From positions 52,959,702 through 53,023,701 of the forward strand of contig JBANSL010000004.1 of assembly GCA_037127255.1 (NCBI GenBank): a stretch of 64,000 bases of DNA, in the 5' to 3' direction. The DNA comes from Persicaria tinctoria (taxonomy: Eukaryota; Streptophyta; Magnoliopsida; Caryophyllales; Polygonaceae). Shown in pieces: positions 11,908 through 23,826 of this stretch (position 1 is its first letter; each line of letters starts with the position of its first letter). The translations under genes and the position numbers were made by a program. Below the pieces are notes generated by a model that made no database searches, was not told where the DNA came from, and saw only the letters and a program-made list of their open reading frames with translations.

Positions 11908-13447
11908 CAAAGGTTCTATCAACCACAGTGGAACCAAGGTCCTCCTAGGAACCCCCCACCATACAGAGCTCTAGGACATCCAGAAAGGGATCAAAAGAAG
12001 GATGACTTACAGCTCATCCATGAGGAGATGCGTCGGAATCAAGGCACCATCAACAACCAGTTCCAGAACATCACTACAAAATTTGGAGAACTGGACATTT
12101 GAAAAAGGGGAATAGAGACCCAGATGGGTCAAATCGCTGCACAGATCCCAGAACCATCCGGACAACTCCCTGGGCAAATAGAACCGAATCCTAAGGGGAA
12201 GACCGGACACGTCGCAGCTATCAAACTCATGAGTGGGCACCAATTACACGAGCCAGAGGTCGGGAAGCGCCAAGACAAAGCAGAAGCAACTCGACAACGA
12301 GCAGAGGCAACTCGAGATTGAGGAGCCTGTACTCGATCTCGACAAACATCTCCTCGACCAAGCCCAGAGGCCCAGCTCGGACTCCACTGCGCAGCCCATC
12401 AACTCGAGGTCGACAACCCATGTCGAGATCGAGGACCTTGTAGTCGAGATCGAGGAGAAGTTGGCCGACATCAATGACTCTGCAACACCTCCGACGTCTG
12501 ATCTGGCTCCGAAGCAGAAAAAGACATTGCCTTTCCCCTCCAAAGCGATGAAAGATCCCACTACAGGTAGGTTTAACCATTTTGTTAACATGCTGCAAGA
12601 ACCGAATGTCTCTATTCCTTTTACAGAAGCCCTGCAAGAGATGCCTGGATATGTCAAATTTCTGAAGGAAATCCTGAGCAAGAAGCGATCCATCTCAGAG
12701 ATCGCCGGCGAATGCAAAGTACTCCACTTCCCTGAAAAGAGACCTGACCCTGGTAAGTTTTCTGTAACTGTGGGTTTTGGACAATATAAATATGAGTCTC
12801 TATGTGATTTAGGAGCAAGTGTGAGCATCATGCCCTTATCAATCTGGCGGAAGGTAAAGATAGGATGCATAGAGCCTCTAGATGCCAAGCTATACATGGC
12901 AAACAATATAGTGGTCATCCCTACAGGTATAGTTGAGAATGTCCCCGTCCAGGTTGGTAAATTCTTTGTTCCAGTAGATTTCCTTATTATAGACTGTGCT
13001 GAAGATCCTACTAGCCCTATTATTCTTGGTAGACCATTCTTAGCTATTGTAGATGCCATAATTAGTGTCAAAAATCGATCACTCACCTTCACCATAGGCG
13101 ACGAGGTCTTAGATTTCTCCTTTAGCCCTGCAAAGGAAGAAATTTCATGGCTAGAGGTGAAAAGCATCAGCAACCACGGGACCAAGCAATCAACGGAGGA
13201 AGGCACCAGCACTGTACTCGAGATCGACAACAGCTCCTCGATCTCGACTAACCTTCTACTTGATCTCGACCAAAGCTCATCGACGTCGAATTCCTCTGCT
13301 GAGCCACAGAATTGCCAAGAGCCTAAGTATGGGGTCCCTGTACTCGATATCGACCAGCCGTACTCGATATCGACTAACCCCAAGCCCGAAGATTTCAGTT
13401 TTGAGTCCGAAAAGGTAAGTTCAGGTATGAATTCTACTCCCCCTTAG
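11908..13447 (+). pseudogene. Gag C-terminus and protease of element B
   Basis: Gag resumes at once after the solo LTR (GDQRFYQPQWNQ joins NRYM upstream). A Trp-to-stop change (TGA, 12100-12102) and a frameshift at about 12230-12300 break the frame. A 404-codon frame (12233-13447) then carries a linker rich in LEIEE/LDLDK repeats and the aspartic protease. Its active site is LCDLGASVSIMPLSIW (the DLGAS form common in this clade, instead of DTGA), followed by VPVQVGKFFVPVDFLI and IILGRPFLAIVDA. After the protease come more LEIDN/LDLDQ/SIST repeats from the CTCGA palindrome. The frame stops at 13445-13447, where reverse transcriptase would be expected. Confidence 0.88.
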
Positions 13448-15777
13448 TCCATAAAGAAACTTATCAATAATTTAAGGGGAGGTAAGGCCCCGTGGCGAGA
13501 GAATCTATGGAAACTAAGAGCTGGAAGGAAGAAGAAGAAAGAGAAGGAAGATTATGCAAGCAACCACCTATTAGTTGAGCTTGCATACTACAATCAGGAC
13601 CTAGACGATCCAGGAGAAGGGCCAAGCATGAGCGGGCCCCACATTAATGGTCCTTGAGCGCAAACAGAGAAGTCGGCCTAGCGACTCTAAAATCTAGAGC
13701 ATGTATATAAAACTTTTTGAATTTTGGGACTTTTGGAACTTTTTGGTTTTTGTTTTGGTTTTTGTTCTTGATTTTTGTTTTAGTTTAGAATACTTCATGT
13801 GGAAAGTCTTGTTTTTATCTAACACTTTTAGGTCGGCAAGCATAAAAGGATCGCGAAAGGTGGAAAGAAGAAACTCCTAAGCTAAAGGTGGAAAGAAGAA
13901 GTCCCTGAAAAACAGTCGGAATCGACAAAGGCCAAGTCGACAACGACAAAGAGGAGCAGCCCAGAAACTCGTCGATATCGAGTAGGCCAACTCGATATCG
14001 ACTAAGCCAAGCAGACACTCCTCGACTTCAGAAGCCACCTGGACGCAGACAAGTCTCCTCGATATCGAGTACTGTACTCGATATCGACAAAACAGCTTAC
14101 TCGATCTGCACTGATCTGCCCTCCTCGGTGTGTTATTCTGTGAGTTCCTTCCTTTACTCTTGTTTTTATTTGATTTTATACAGTGGGGACACTGTATATT
14201 TTAAGTATGGGGTGGGGGAAGGGCTCATTGCCATTATTACATGTTTTAGTCTTGCTTTTGGTTTTACATGGTGAAATTTTATTTTTATGTTATGCATTCA
14301 TGTTTAAGTTTTATGCATTTTTTTCTTTTGTTATACTTTAGTCTTGTTTTTAGTTACAAAAAAAAATAGAAAATGTCGAAAACAAAATGCATGTTTAAAT
14401 TTCTGCATTGTTTTAAATTTGTATACCCTAACTTAGATGTCCTATGATGATAAATAATGATTGACTTGATCATATAAATCTTATGGCATGTTTGGAAGGT
14501 TTAGCCTAAGTTCTCAAATTGTTTTTATGTGGATTGTGAACTTGTGATGAAATTGAGCATATATGATCCTAAGCTAAAGGTTAAAATCCAACAAAAATTG
14601 TCCTAGTGAGAATTTTGGCCTTGTAGGGAGAACATTAAAAATCCCTCTGCTTTCTTGAGTGTATTTACTCTTCCTATGCATCTCTAAATGTTGTGATAGT
14701 TATTCAAATCCAATGCATTTATATGTTTATGTGAATGAGAATTAAATGATGGAGGCACCTTTTAAGCCAATTTTATCCTCTCTTTACCTACCCTGCATTA
14801 TCCCTGCTTGAAGCCAGAACATTAGCCTGAGACTTTTATTATAAACTCCACAAAATTATCCTTAGCCAAATTGAGCCTGACCCCCATTTGGGAATTAAGA
14901 CTTTGAGTTGGTTGGAATGTTGATTTGTGGAAGGAATGAGCTTGTGTTTCATTTCAAGTGAGGAGGATTTTTGAATTTATTGAGATATGGGATGGTTTTA
15001 TATTTTTATCTTGCTATGCATATTATGTAAAAGGATTTTTGGCTCACCCTATAAATGCACTATTTATTTTCGTTCAAAAAAAATCGAAAAAGAAAAAAAG
15101 AGAAGGAAAAGTTTGTATATATGTTAGTGAATAAAGTGCATGAGCCAAATTTACCTTATTTCTTTCATTTTCGCAAGATGCATATTTTGGAGAGGTTAAG
15201 AAAGTTTGAAAGGTTACATACTTCATTGAGATAAGTTGGAGAGTTTGGTTGATGCATATGATTGAGAGTTATGGTTTGGTTGAGTCGTGTTGAAGATTTA
15301 GGAGTCTTGATTCCCAAATTTTATTAAGCACCACATGGCCAAATAATTTCATACCTTTTTATTTCTTACCAAGCCCCATTACAACCCCGCCGAATGGAAT
15401 CTTCTTTGAAGACTTCTATTGAGCGTAGTCCTCCAGATAATTCTTGTTGCATTTACATAATTGGTTGCGAAGTGGATTCATATTTAAATTGCAATGTTTA
15501 TGAGATTGTATATGGAATTGAGTTGAGAGATGATCTACATAGCCTAAACACATTGAGAGTTGAGTGTAAACATATTATCCATGTGAGGTTGGATTTATAT
15601 TGCCTATACCCATCGATCGCTCATATATGTGTAATGACGTTAAATTCACTTGTCTTACATTGCTACTACTTGAGATGTTGCTTTTGACAAAAGGCGAAGA
15701 CTTGAAGGATGTGTTGTAGGTCTTGGTTATTGTTTGGTTATTGCTTGAGGACAAGCAAGTCTAAGTATGGGGTGATT
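13448..15777 (+). other. 3' noncoding region of element B
   Basis: No reverse transcriptase, integrase or other gene is seen. Landmarks are a stem-loop word, AGTCGGCCTAGCGACT (about 13651-13666), shared with elements C1 and C2; a palindrome cluster (about 13915-14100); a perfect 7-bp hairpin TACAGTG-GGGA-CACTGTA at about 14177-14194, followed by AAGTATGGGGTGGGGG (about 14204-14219); and a terminal tract AAGTATGGGGTGATT just ahead of the 3' LTR. Short frames in the stretch look spurious. Confidence 0.75.
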
Positions 15778-17723
15778 TGATGTCTCTAAAGTAGCCATGT
15801 CTTTATACATATTTTAGTTCCATATTCTATACACTTTGCATATTTCGGGTTGGGAATATGTCGAATTTATGTAGTTAATGTTTATTTGTCAGAAATGGAG
15901 ATCTACATAAGTTTCTATTTATTATTGCAGAATATGGAGCCATTTCGGGAGAAAACCAAGAAGAAAGGACGGAGGCCCAAATCTACTCGAAATGTTAGTC
16001 GATATCGACAACCCATATCTAGGCACCTGCACTGATCGAGGAGCCCATATCGAGAAGCTGAAGACGAGCCAACCCGACTCCAGCACTTTCCTCGAGATCA
16101 AGTTGCTTACTCGATGTCGACAAAGCCCCAAAGACCACCCGGAGTCGAGGAGAGCCTACCCGAGGATGCCGCGGAGGAGCTACCCGACCTGGCTAGGCAC
16201 CCGGACACCACAACACGATATCGAGGACTTTCCTTGATGTCGACAAAGCCGAGAGCACCTGTCCAAGCCTGTCGAGAAGAGTTGCTCGAGAACACCAGAA
16301 AGCCAAGTCGATGAGCCCACTTTACTCGAGATCCAGTATGTTACTCGAGATCGAGGACGTCCTAGGAGCCAGAGTCCGAGCACATCGAGGAAGAGCAACC
16401 CGAGACGCCGAGCCACTGAAGTCGACGATGTCGTTTTAATTGGGATCGAGGAAACTTCTCGAGGTCGAGGAAATCTTCCAGAAGCCGCGTAACGCGTTGT
16501 GAGCTATCCTACTCGGTTTCGGAATCCTTGGAGCCGAAGATTGCCGAGTCTATCCGATTTTATCAAGATCGATCATGGAGGAGAAGATTTATCCACTTAA
16601 AGACTTTTAGATATAATTCCCCTTTTTAGATTTAATTATGTTGTTCCATTTATTTATCTTTAATGTTTTAGATATAGATAGAGATATTCTATCCTTGAAT
16701 AGAAAGGAGTAGAAGGCTATAAATAAAGCCCATGGGGCTGATTTTAGGAGGGATCCAATTCAGAAGCTAGAGAAGTAGTTCACAGAGACATTTAGGAGTT
16801 CGAAGGTTTTAGGGTTTTGGCATTCAACGAGAGTTGGATTGCCGGGATTGTAAAGTCTTTGAATTTAGTTTAATGCAAGTTTTTATTTCCTTTCAATCAA
16901 TGTCTGAGGTTGCAATGAAGCGTGAGTAGTCCACCCACTTATAGGGTTGGGGCGAGCCCGACGATAGCCATGCGTGTCTAAGGTAAAGATCAGACTTTTA
17001 TAATGTTTTGAGCATCTGCTACTTGTTATGTGTTTATTACCCATCTAATGGAGGTCCATGCTAACAACTTGGATTGTAAACATAAAATCAGTAGAGATAA
17101 TTAGGGTTTCTTGAAAGAGTTGTCTAATTGTTGGAAAAGGCGAAAGCTTGATCCTTTGATGCGATTCACATGATTATCTGTTTTATTCCTGCCTTATGCA
17201 TGTTTGATTATCATTGTTACAAACCCCAATCTTTGAAGTCTTTTACAGTTTATTTCGAGATCCCAAAGCACTTGTCTTTACTTTATTTTGTTTTAGTTTT
17301 CTGTCTTACTCGATCTCGAATTGCACTACTCGATCTCGAGTTACTGATCCTCGATCCAGAATCGCCGTAGCTTCTGTGTGCAGGTGATCGACAAGAGCCA
17401 ACCCGACATCGACAACCTTACTCGATCTCGAGTAAAGGTTACTCGATCTCGACCAACGTCGTCGGGAGCTGTTGTTGTGCTCTGCTCGACTTGTCCGATC
17501 TTCTGTCGACTGACCCTAGTCGAGATCGAGGACATCTGTGGTCGACTTCTGTCCGTGAGATTTCTTCGCTGCCTAGGATCCGCTGACCAGCTTCCTCGTG
17601 GATGCGAACCTGACTTTCTCTTACTACATTGGAGGGAGTCTTGAACATTATTTGCTGGGATTCAATCGGTTTGCTTTAATTTATTTACTTACGGTTTTGC
17701 ATTCTCGATTTCCTCTTACAACA
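15778..17723 (+). repeat. 3' LTR of element B (full length)
   Basis: 1946 bp, starting TGATGTCTCTAAAG and ending TTACAACA. TATA box at 16718-16726. It retains the 550-bp U5-side segment missing from the 5' LTR (17021-17570), with palindromes of the CTCGATCTCGAG form. Otherwise the two LTRs differ by scattered substitutions and small indels, which points to a fairly recent insertion. Confidence 0.9.
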
Positions 17724-18690
17724 GGAACCATATCCCAGTACCTAGGAGTTGTGAGTTATGCAACCATCACAATGAGGATGTGTATCATTTGTTTGTCGAG
17801 TGTCCCATGATAAGCTCGGCGACACTAAACGAAAAACACATACAACGTTACCACCGCAGAAATCCCAACACGAGGGGGAAAATGACACCACTCATGAATC
17901 ACATAAGGACACTACCCGCAGCCGTCAAATCTTCGATTGCCATCAAATGGTGGTCGATCTGGTGGTTTAGAAATCAGGTATAATTCCAGGATAGGAAACT
18001 GCCAACACCGGATGAGATAAGCCAATTTATTGTTCACCAAAAAACAATCTGGAAAAACACTAAGATCTATGAGACGGAGGGGCCCAACACGCAGATTCGT
18101 ACACCACAAATGAGACATTCTAAGAAGAAAATGCTGAAAGACGTGAGATGGACCAAGCCACGAATGGGTTGGTTGAAAATAAACGTAGATGGTTCAACCG
18201 CGACAACAGGCCCGTCTTCAGTTGGTGTTATCATCAGGGACCACTCCGATGCTGCCTTGGTAGTTCATCAACAGTTTGTGGGACAACAAACCCCGGTAAA
18301 AATAGAAGCTAGGGTTGTACTAATTGGACTCAATCTGGCAATATCAGAAGGGATTGAACAATGCACCATTGAAAGTAATTGTGGCTGACAAGGTTGCACA
18401 CCTTGTGGGACAACAAACCCCGGTAGTCAACGCCATCAAAGGGATCTGGAAACCTCCATGGCAGATAGAAACAATCATTTCAGATATTCAATCTCTACTC
18501 CTTCCTAGGGGGAGATTAGAATCAATCACGTTGGGCGCCTTCGGAACACTGTGGCTGACAAGGTTACACACCTTGGCCGCTGTATTTCGGCCTCTCAGAT
18601 ACAGCATCATAAAGATCTTCGTGATCTCATCCGAAAGGATGCTCTCGGTTCGCATGGTTAATTCCAGCTTACTGAATTCTTACTTAATCA
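17724..18690 (+). pseudogene. LINE ORF2, end of zf-RVT and RNase H
   Basis: This is the distal part of the LINE split by element B. It begins with the Cys/His cluster of zf-RVT. A TAA after WWFRNQV (about 17982) ends that frame. A plant RVT_3-type RNase H follows at about 18110-18388, with WLKINVDGS containing the first catalytic Asp. It is then broken by a 43-45 bp insertion (about 18382-18425) made of two pieces copied from nearby: one from about 18550-18574, the other from about 18276-18297. The C-terminal RNase H words (NTVADKV, HLG) are found in another frame at about 18546-18580. The gene is dead. Confidence 0.8.
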
Positions 18691-18715
18691 AAAAAAATTA
18701 ATATTGATTAAACCA

Positions 18716-18742
18716 AGGTCCCCGGCAACGGCGCCAAAAACT
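18716..18742 (-). other. Primer-binding site of gypsy element E
   Basis: On the minus strand this reads TGGCGCCGTTGCCGGGGA, the exact Athila/Tat tRNA-Asp-type primer site, next to the LTR end. Only about 25 bp of internal sequence remain before the LINE 3' end. Confidence 0.85.
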
Positions 18743-19029
18743 TGATAGGCTAAAAACCTACCCGCAAGTATACGGGATCGATTGTAGTATCAAGTAACAA
18801 AATTATCGTTATTCCCAAGGGACCTAAGGCTCAATATAAATTAATCTAATTGAGCTAAACCAGTAATTAAGAACCAATAAGAGAAAGTTGAGGAAATATA
18901 TATAACAAAAACTAACCAACGACACAAACAAATATGAAATATATGAAATAGAGATAAAAGACATCTAAGGATCTGGGTATTAGGTTAACATCATGTCGAG
19001 TATCGAATTCATCCGGTTGTTCATATTCA

Positions 19030-19300
19030 TCTAAAGCTATTAAACTCTCGTTATTCACTTTAGACTATTAACTAGTAAACCGGTGTTATTCACTCTCAAA
19101 CCAAAGCTAGTAAATTCACTCCCAATTCAAGGCTACTGTGTTCACTTTAAATCAAAAGCTAGCGAGTTCACCTCAAATAGAAAGCTATTAGATTGACTTT
19201 GATTCAGAGCTATTAAACATACTATGTTGATCACCTTGATTCGAAGCTATTAAACTTGTTATGTTATTCACATCAAATCAGGCTATTAAACAAATCGATA
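19030..19300. repeat. Degenerate tandem repeat inside LTR E
   Basis: Several imperfect units of about 40 bp, each with AAAGCTATTAAA-like and TTCACTTYAAATC-like words. Such repeats are common in LTRs of this clade. The copies are too diverged to count exactly. Confidence 0.6.
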
Positions 19301-19631
19301 CTTGACTACATATTAAACCTAACAACCCATCACCTTAGACCGGAGAATTAGTCAAGCACAATCGAATACATGATAAAAGTAATTAAACCAATCACAACAA
19401 TCATGAACTAAATTAGAATAGAAAGAGTAAGAAGACTTATCCTTAATCTTGCAAATAATCCAAAAGTCGAAACTTGATTAAAGCTTAAATCTTCAACTAC
19501 ACCAAACTAAATCTCCATTGTCTTGTGAAACGATAGAAAAATAGACTCGGAACTAAACCCTAATCTAAACCTATAACTCAATTGAAAACAAACAGTGGCC
19601 GAAGCCTTATTGCGGCAAAGGTCCAAGCTTG

Positions 19632-19652
19632 CCCCCCCCCCCCCCCCCCCCC
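19632..19652. repeat. Poly-C run in LTR E
   Basis: An uninterrupted run of 21 C residues. The exact length may be a sequencing artefact. Confidence 0.9.
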
Positions 19653-19964
19653 TTCAATGTAAAACCTACGTGGCTATATATATAAAGCTTTGATAAATTA
19701 CAAATTCAGCCCACAAGATTCAACTTTGACAGTTTTTGCACTTTAGCTTCCATGGTCCAATCAAATCATGCCCGCTCCTTCCTATCAACTCTTGAATTTC
19801 CAGAACAATAGCCTCAAAATGCCTGAAATAAATAAACACTCGGTGTAGACTCCAAAAATATAAAATAAAATAAATAAAGTATAAAATATGATGAATATGC
19901 ATGAAAATGACATAAACTAATATGCAAATGCAACACTAAAATATGACTAAAATAGATGCTATCA

Positions 19965-21470
19965 GGTAGCCCTTGTGGTTGGGACTATAACCCAAAAATA
20001 TTGTTGGAGTAGATCGGAAATTGAGTTTGTGTTTTCGGTAGGGGCGAAGATTGGGAAAACATAGACACCCGAATACCTTGAGAGATTTGTAATCTAGATT
20101 ATGGTTGAACATGGTGAGATATGGGGATTTATTGTAGATTATGGGAGAGAGTAGCCGATTAAGTAAATAAGCAGTCGTTTGGAAGGCTTGATCCCAAAAA
20201 TGAGAGGCAAAGAGGTATGCTTTAGCAAAGTAAGTCCAATGTCTACTATATGTCGATGCTGAGAGTCAACACTACCATTTTGTTGGTGTGAATAAGGGCA
20301 TGGTAGCCGATGGTGGATCTCCACTTCTTGGAAATAAGACACAAGTGGTTTAAATTCGGTGCCATTGTCCGTTTGGATGGATATGATGTTTTGGCCAAAA
20401 AAATTTGGTGACAATTTTTGTGAAGTGAATGAAGATAGTTGAAACTTGAGATTTTGATTGTAGGGGAAAAGCCAAATTAATTTGGAGAAGTCATCCACTA
20501 TATCAAGGTAAAATTTATTTCCATTAAAAGACTGAGTGCGGGCAGGGCCCCATAAGTCACAAAATAAAAGATCTAAAACAATCTTGGATCGACTTGGGCT
20601 AGTGGGATGGGGAAGGTTGTGGGCCTTGGTCCATGAACCGCTAACACAAGGGGAATGTGTGAGGGATCCGGATAAACCAAATCGGGTTATTACATAACGG
20701 GTGAGATCCAAGGCCAGATGACCTAAACGCGCATGCCAAAAGAAAGAAGGAAGGATCGTTGTAGTGCTTATGGTTGGGGATGAAGTAGTGGTGCAGGATG
20801 TGTTCGCTGAGGTAGTCGACGACCAAACATACAATCCACCTTTAACGTGGCCCCTGAGATGAGGTAGCTATGTCGCCAAATCCTTCACAAGAAAAAAATT
20901 AATATGAAATTGGAAGAAACCTTGTTGTCTTCACAAAACTTTTGAATAGATATGAGGTTTCTCTTAAGGGAGGGACCATGAATTAGATTTGTAAGATGAA
21001 AAATTTGAGAGGGGGAGGAGAGAAAGGAAGAATCGTGACGATGTATGGGTAAAGAGGAGCCATCGCCAAGAGCAATTGTATCCGTACCCTCATATGGTGT
21101 TCGATCAAATCTATTTGTCACATTTGGGGTATAATGGTGAGTAGTTGCGGTGTTCGGGTACCATGCAGTCGAGGTGTGATTTGCTTGAAAAGTCCTTGGT
21201 GGTGGAGCTTGGATCGCCTAATCGAAGTGACTCTAACATCTAATTGCAAAATGCTCCTTCTCGCAAATCTGGCAGACAGGACAGTTGTCCAGGGCGCCAT
21301 TGAAAGTGGAATTTTGGCTTCCACAACTTCGGCCACTACGGCCTCTTCTATCATCTCTAGAACCTCGACATTGGTAATAATCACCATGACCACCTCGTCC
21401 TTTGCTTCGAATAGAGGTGGTATTGACTTCGGTCTATTGCTATCGAAGTTAGGCATGGTTCCCATTCTCC
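19965..21470 (-). pseudogene. Copia element 1, gag zinc knuckle to integrase
   Basis: Read right to left, this holds a gag zinc knuckle (CQICEKEHFAIRC, one residue shorter than usual, about 21230-21275), a degraded protease region (about 20885-21121), the GAG-pre-integrase box (WHARLGH) and the integrase core (20139-20834). The integrase shows the first Asp in CDLWGPA and the second in QTDNGTEF. The third acidic residue appears as Asp in NGSVDSQHRH instead of the usual Glu. The pre-RT linker (GYSPNHKGY, near 19975) is reached just before LTR E interrupts it. Frames are broken between domains, so the copy is inactive. Reverse transcriptase is not seen nearby. Confidence 0.82.
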
Positions 21471-21482
21471 AACTTGAGGGGG

Positions 21483-21667
21483 TGTTGAGTCTGTACCAGT
21501 AAACAATAGTTAGAAGAGATTTTAGTGGGGTAAAGCAACTTGTTAATCAAGTTTGTTATAATGTATTTTTCAGAATGAGAGGTCGGGCTATAAATAGCCG
21601 AGTGGTGGTCATGTAACAAACTGATGAGGCAATCAAGAAACACCATTCGACATGCTCTCTCTCCTCT

Positions 21668-21743
<76 letters not shown>

Positions 21744-21850
21744 CTACATCTTTCTCTTTCCACCAAGTCTTTCTCTCTTGATTGATTGAGCTCGTAACTA
21801 AAAATCATAGAATCTACAATAAAAATTGTCACAAGTTTCAACTTTCGACC
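21483..21850 (+). repeat. Probable copia 3' LTR, end uncertain
   Basis: TCTCCAACTTGAGGGGG followed by TGTTGAGTC is the classic polypurine tract and LTR start of plant copia elements. A TATA box (CTATAAATAG, about 21588-21597) and a CT-rich leader follow. Orientation is plus, opposite to the copia pol on its left, so it belongs to another copy. The 3' boundary is not clear. Confidence 0.5.
21671..21739. repeat. (CT)n microsatellite
   Basis: A nearly pure CT dinucleotide run in the leader of the copia LTR. Confidence 0.95.
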
Positions 21851-22061
21851 CATGTAACAATCAAAACTCATCTGAACAAAATCTATAGAGATCGATGCAA
21901 TAACTAATTGTGTGGGAATCGCCAACCCCAAATGCAAAACTTATCCACATAATTCACAACAACAATGAAACATTGGAAAAAACTTTTTCCAAGCAAGCAT
22001 ATGAATCATTATTGAAAGAGTATTGAATATGTGAAAGCTCTGATTGATCTTCCCCCCAGAG
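21851..22061. other. Unassigned gap between two LTRs
   Basis: No gene is recognised. It may be the tail of the copia LTR or copia-derived leader sequence. Confidence 0.4.
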
Positions 22062-23721
22062 TGTCGATCGAGGAAATCAAGTCTAAAATATATAAATATA
22101 AATCAAACTGGTTCCTAGCCTTTGCAAATAAATTATAAGACTTCATCCTGTTGTAGTGGAAGAGGTCAGGATCGAATCCAGGAGGAAACATGTCAGCGGA
22201 TCCTAGAGAGCCAAGTAATCACGTCTGGTCAAAATTGACTCAGGGGATTCACTAGATATCAACTAGGTGAGTCAAAATCGAGTCAAGTCAGTCGACGTCG
22301 GGTTGAAATCCTGCAAAACAGACAAAGGGTCGGTATCGAGTAGGGTCACTCGATATCGAGTCAGTATAGGTCGATATTGACTGGATTTAGTCAAAATCGA
22401 GTGCTCGGTAGAAACGGAAAAGTAACCAATTTGTGTCGGAAAAGAGTCTGAAGAATATAAGAATGAACAGGGAAAGATGAACAAAAAAATCGCAGATTGT
22501 AGTTATAAATCAATAAACTAAATACCTTCCGAAGCCGGAGAATTTACCTCAACGATAACCAGACAATTATATGTCAAATTCATGAAAGGAATAAAATTTT
22601 TCATCAAATAACTTTCGTTATTAACAAATTAGTGAATAGAGGCTCTCGCATAAACCCTAATTGTTACTACCCTTTTTTATCATTAATCCAAATTCATATT
22701 AAGATCATTTTCGCTTCATTAATGCAAATAAAGATTTACCTACTACTTTCGTAGAAGAATCATACAAACAAGGATAGAAGATGAAATCATTTGAATAGAT
22801 CAAACTTTTGACAACTTACATGACTATCGCCAGGCTCACCCCGACCCTATAAGTAGGGGAACTACTCGCGTCTCATAACGAAAGACTTCCTCTTTGACAT
22901 AAGGAAACTTGCTTGAATTAAAATAAAAGTACCGAACTCTCCAATGTCTCTTCAAACTCAGCTACAATCTCTTTCTCTATTGCCTAACTACTTGTGCGAT
23001 GAAGAATGAATGAAAATCAGCCCCCTAGGGCTATATTTATAGGCTACGATCCTTGCTATCCAAGGAAGGAGCAATTCTATCTTTATCTACTTCTATCTAT
23101 CTAATTCTAAAGATAAATATTTGATAAATAAAACAACTAAAATTCCCTTAGGTAAATTAGGGAATTACTAAGTAGGATAGATGTCCTTTAAGTGGATAAA
23201 CAATCTTTCCTTCCAATACAAGTAAAGGATAGCTCGGACTTGGACTCAGAATCAACTCGGATTGCTCTGTTGATCCACTCGATATCGACCAAGTTAGGTC
23301 GATATCGATTCGGTTTCGCTGCTTCACTCGATCTTGGGCTCTGGGGTGTATTTCGAGTAAACATCACTCGATATCAACCAGATGGGTCGATATCGACTGC
23401 TTCATTTCGAGTCGAGTGAATCCCTTCTTCTGCTGATCTATTTCTAGTCTTTAGAGCACTCGATGTCGAGTCACTTAGGTCTATCTCGAGTGACTCCTTA
23501 GTAGACTTCGAATGATTTTCCAACTTTTCTCCTTCTTCTCTAAATTGCTCGTAAAATGCCTCGATTTCTGCGAAATTAAAAAAGATTTAGTATAGATCTC
23601 CATAATTTATAAATAAGCATAAATTACACAGATTCTGTATAAATCAAACACAGAAATATAATATGCAGACATAAGTCGACATAGATCTAAGCAAAAAACA
23701 TGGTTAATTGAGTGCACATCA
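22062..23721 (-). repeat. 3' LTR of a minus-strand gypsy element (TGATGTGCAC subfamily)
   Basis: Read on the minus strand it starts TGATGTGCACTC and ends with a TGTCGA-like complement at 22062. A TATA box lies at 23034-23041 (minus). It carries the conserved LTR block (about 22815-22875) and palindrome clusters at about 22270-22400 and 23275-23520, mostly the CTCGATATCGA form. To its right (23722-23826) about 105 bp of internal sequence remain, including the polypurine tract that ends AAGTATGGGGTGT on the minus strand, so it is a 3' LTR. The start resembles LTR4 at 36496. The internal part is cut at 23826 by element C1. Confidence 0.8.
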
Positions 23722-23826
23722 ACACCCCATACTTAAGCTTGCTTGTCCTCAAGCAATACATTTAATGGTCATATAGGGGAATAAATTAAACTCTCAACAT
23801 CTTAGATTCATTCATATATGTCCATG

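Larger units (their letters stand above)
7312..17723 (+). mobile_element. Gypsy element B, complete but non-autonomous
   Basis: A full element with both LTRs (7312-8715 and 15778-17723), starting TGATG and ending CAACA. The flanks are GGAAT (7307-7311) and GGAAC (17724-17728): a 5-bp target duplication with one change. The LINE reading frame shows that GGAAC is ancestral. The order is LTR, tRNA-Asp-type primer site, gag, protease, a 2.3-kb noncoding stretch, polypurine tract, LTR. No reverse transcriptase, RNase H or integrase is present, so it could only move with enzymes from a partner. A solo LTR (9905-11902) sits inside gag. Confidence 0.92.
4612..18715 (+). mobile_element. L1-type LINE, 5'-truncated, split by gypsy element B
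   Basis: One LINE copy is read in two pieces, 4612-7311 and 17724-18715, separated by the 10.4-kb element B. The left piece starts inside the endonuclease domain, so the copy is 5'-truncated, as is usual for target-primed insertion. Domain order is endonuclease tail, reverse transcriptase, thumb and zinc-binding zf-RVT region, then a plant RNase H. The reading frame across the insertion is restored exactly if element B and one target copy are removed (Thr-Arg-Asn joined to His-Ile-Pro). The 3' end is A-rich near 18690-18715. Target duplications of the LINE itself could not be defined. Confidence 0.8.
18743..19964 (-). repeat. 5' LTR of gypsy element E
   Basis: 1222 bp. Read on the minus strand it starts TGATAGCATC and ends CCTATCA, with near-perfect inverted ends. 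The adjoining primer site shows it is the 5' LTR of a minus-strand element. It has no CTCGA palindromes and so belongs to a different family from elements A-D. It interrupts the copia pol gene on its right. The partner 3' LTR is not identified. Confidence 0.85.

Noticed and set aside
12244..13383. A 379-codon minus-strand frame opposite the protease
   Set aside because: It is the shadow of the real gag-protease frame, kept open by the palindromic repeats; the plus strand has the protease motifs.
21449..21937. A 162-codon minus-strand frame rich in Arg-Glu
   Set aside because: It is the CT microsatellite read on the other strand, inside a copia LTR.
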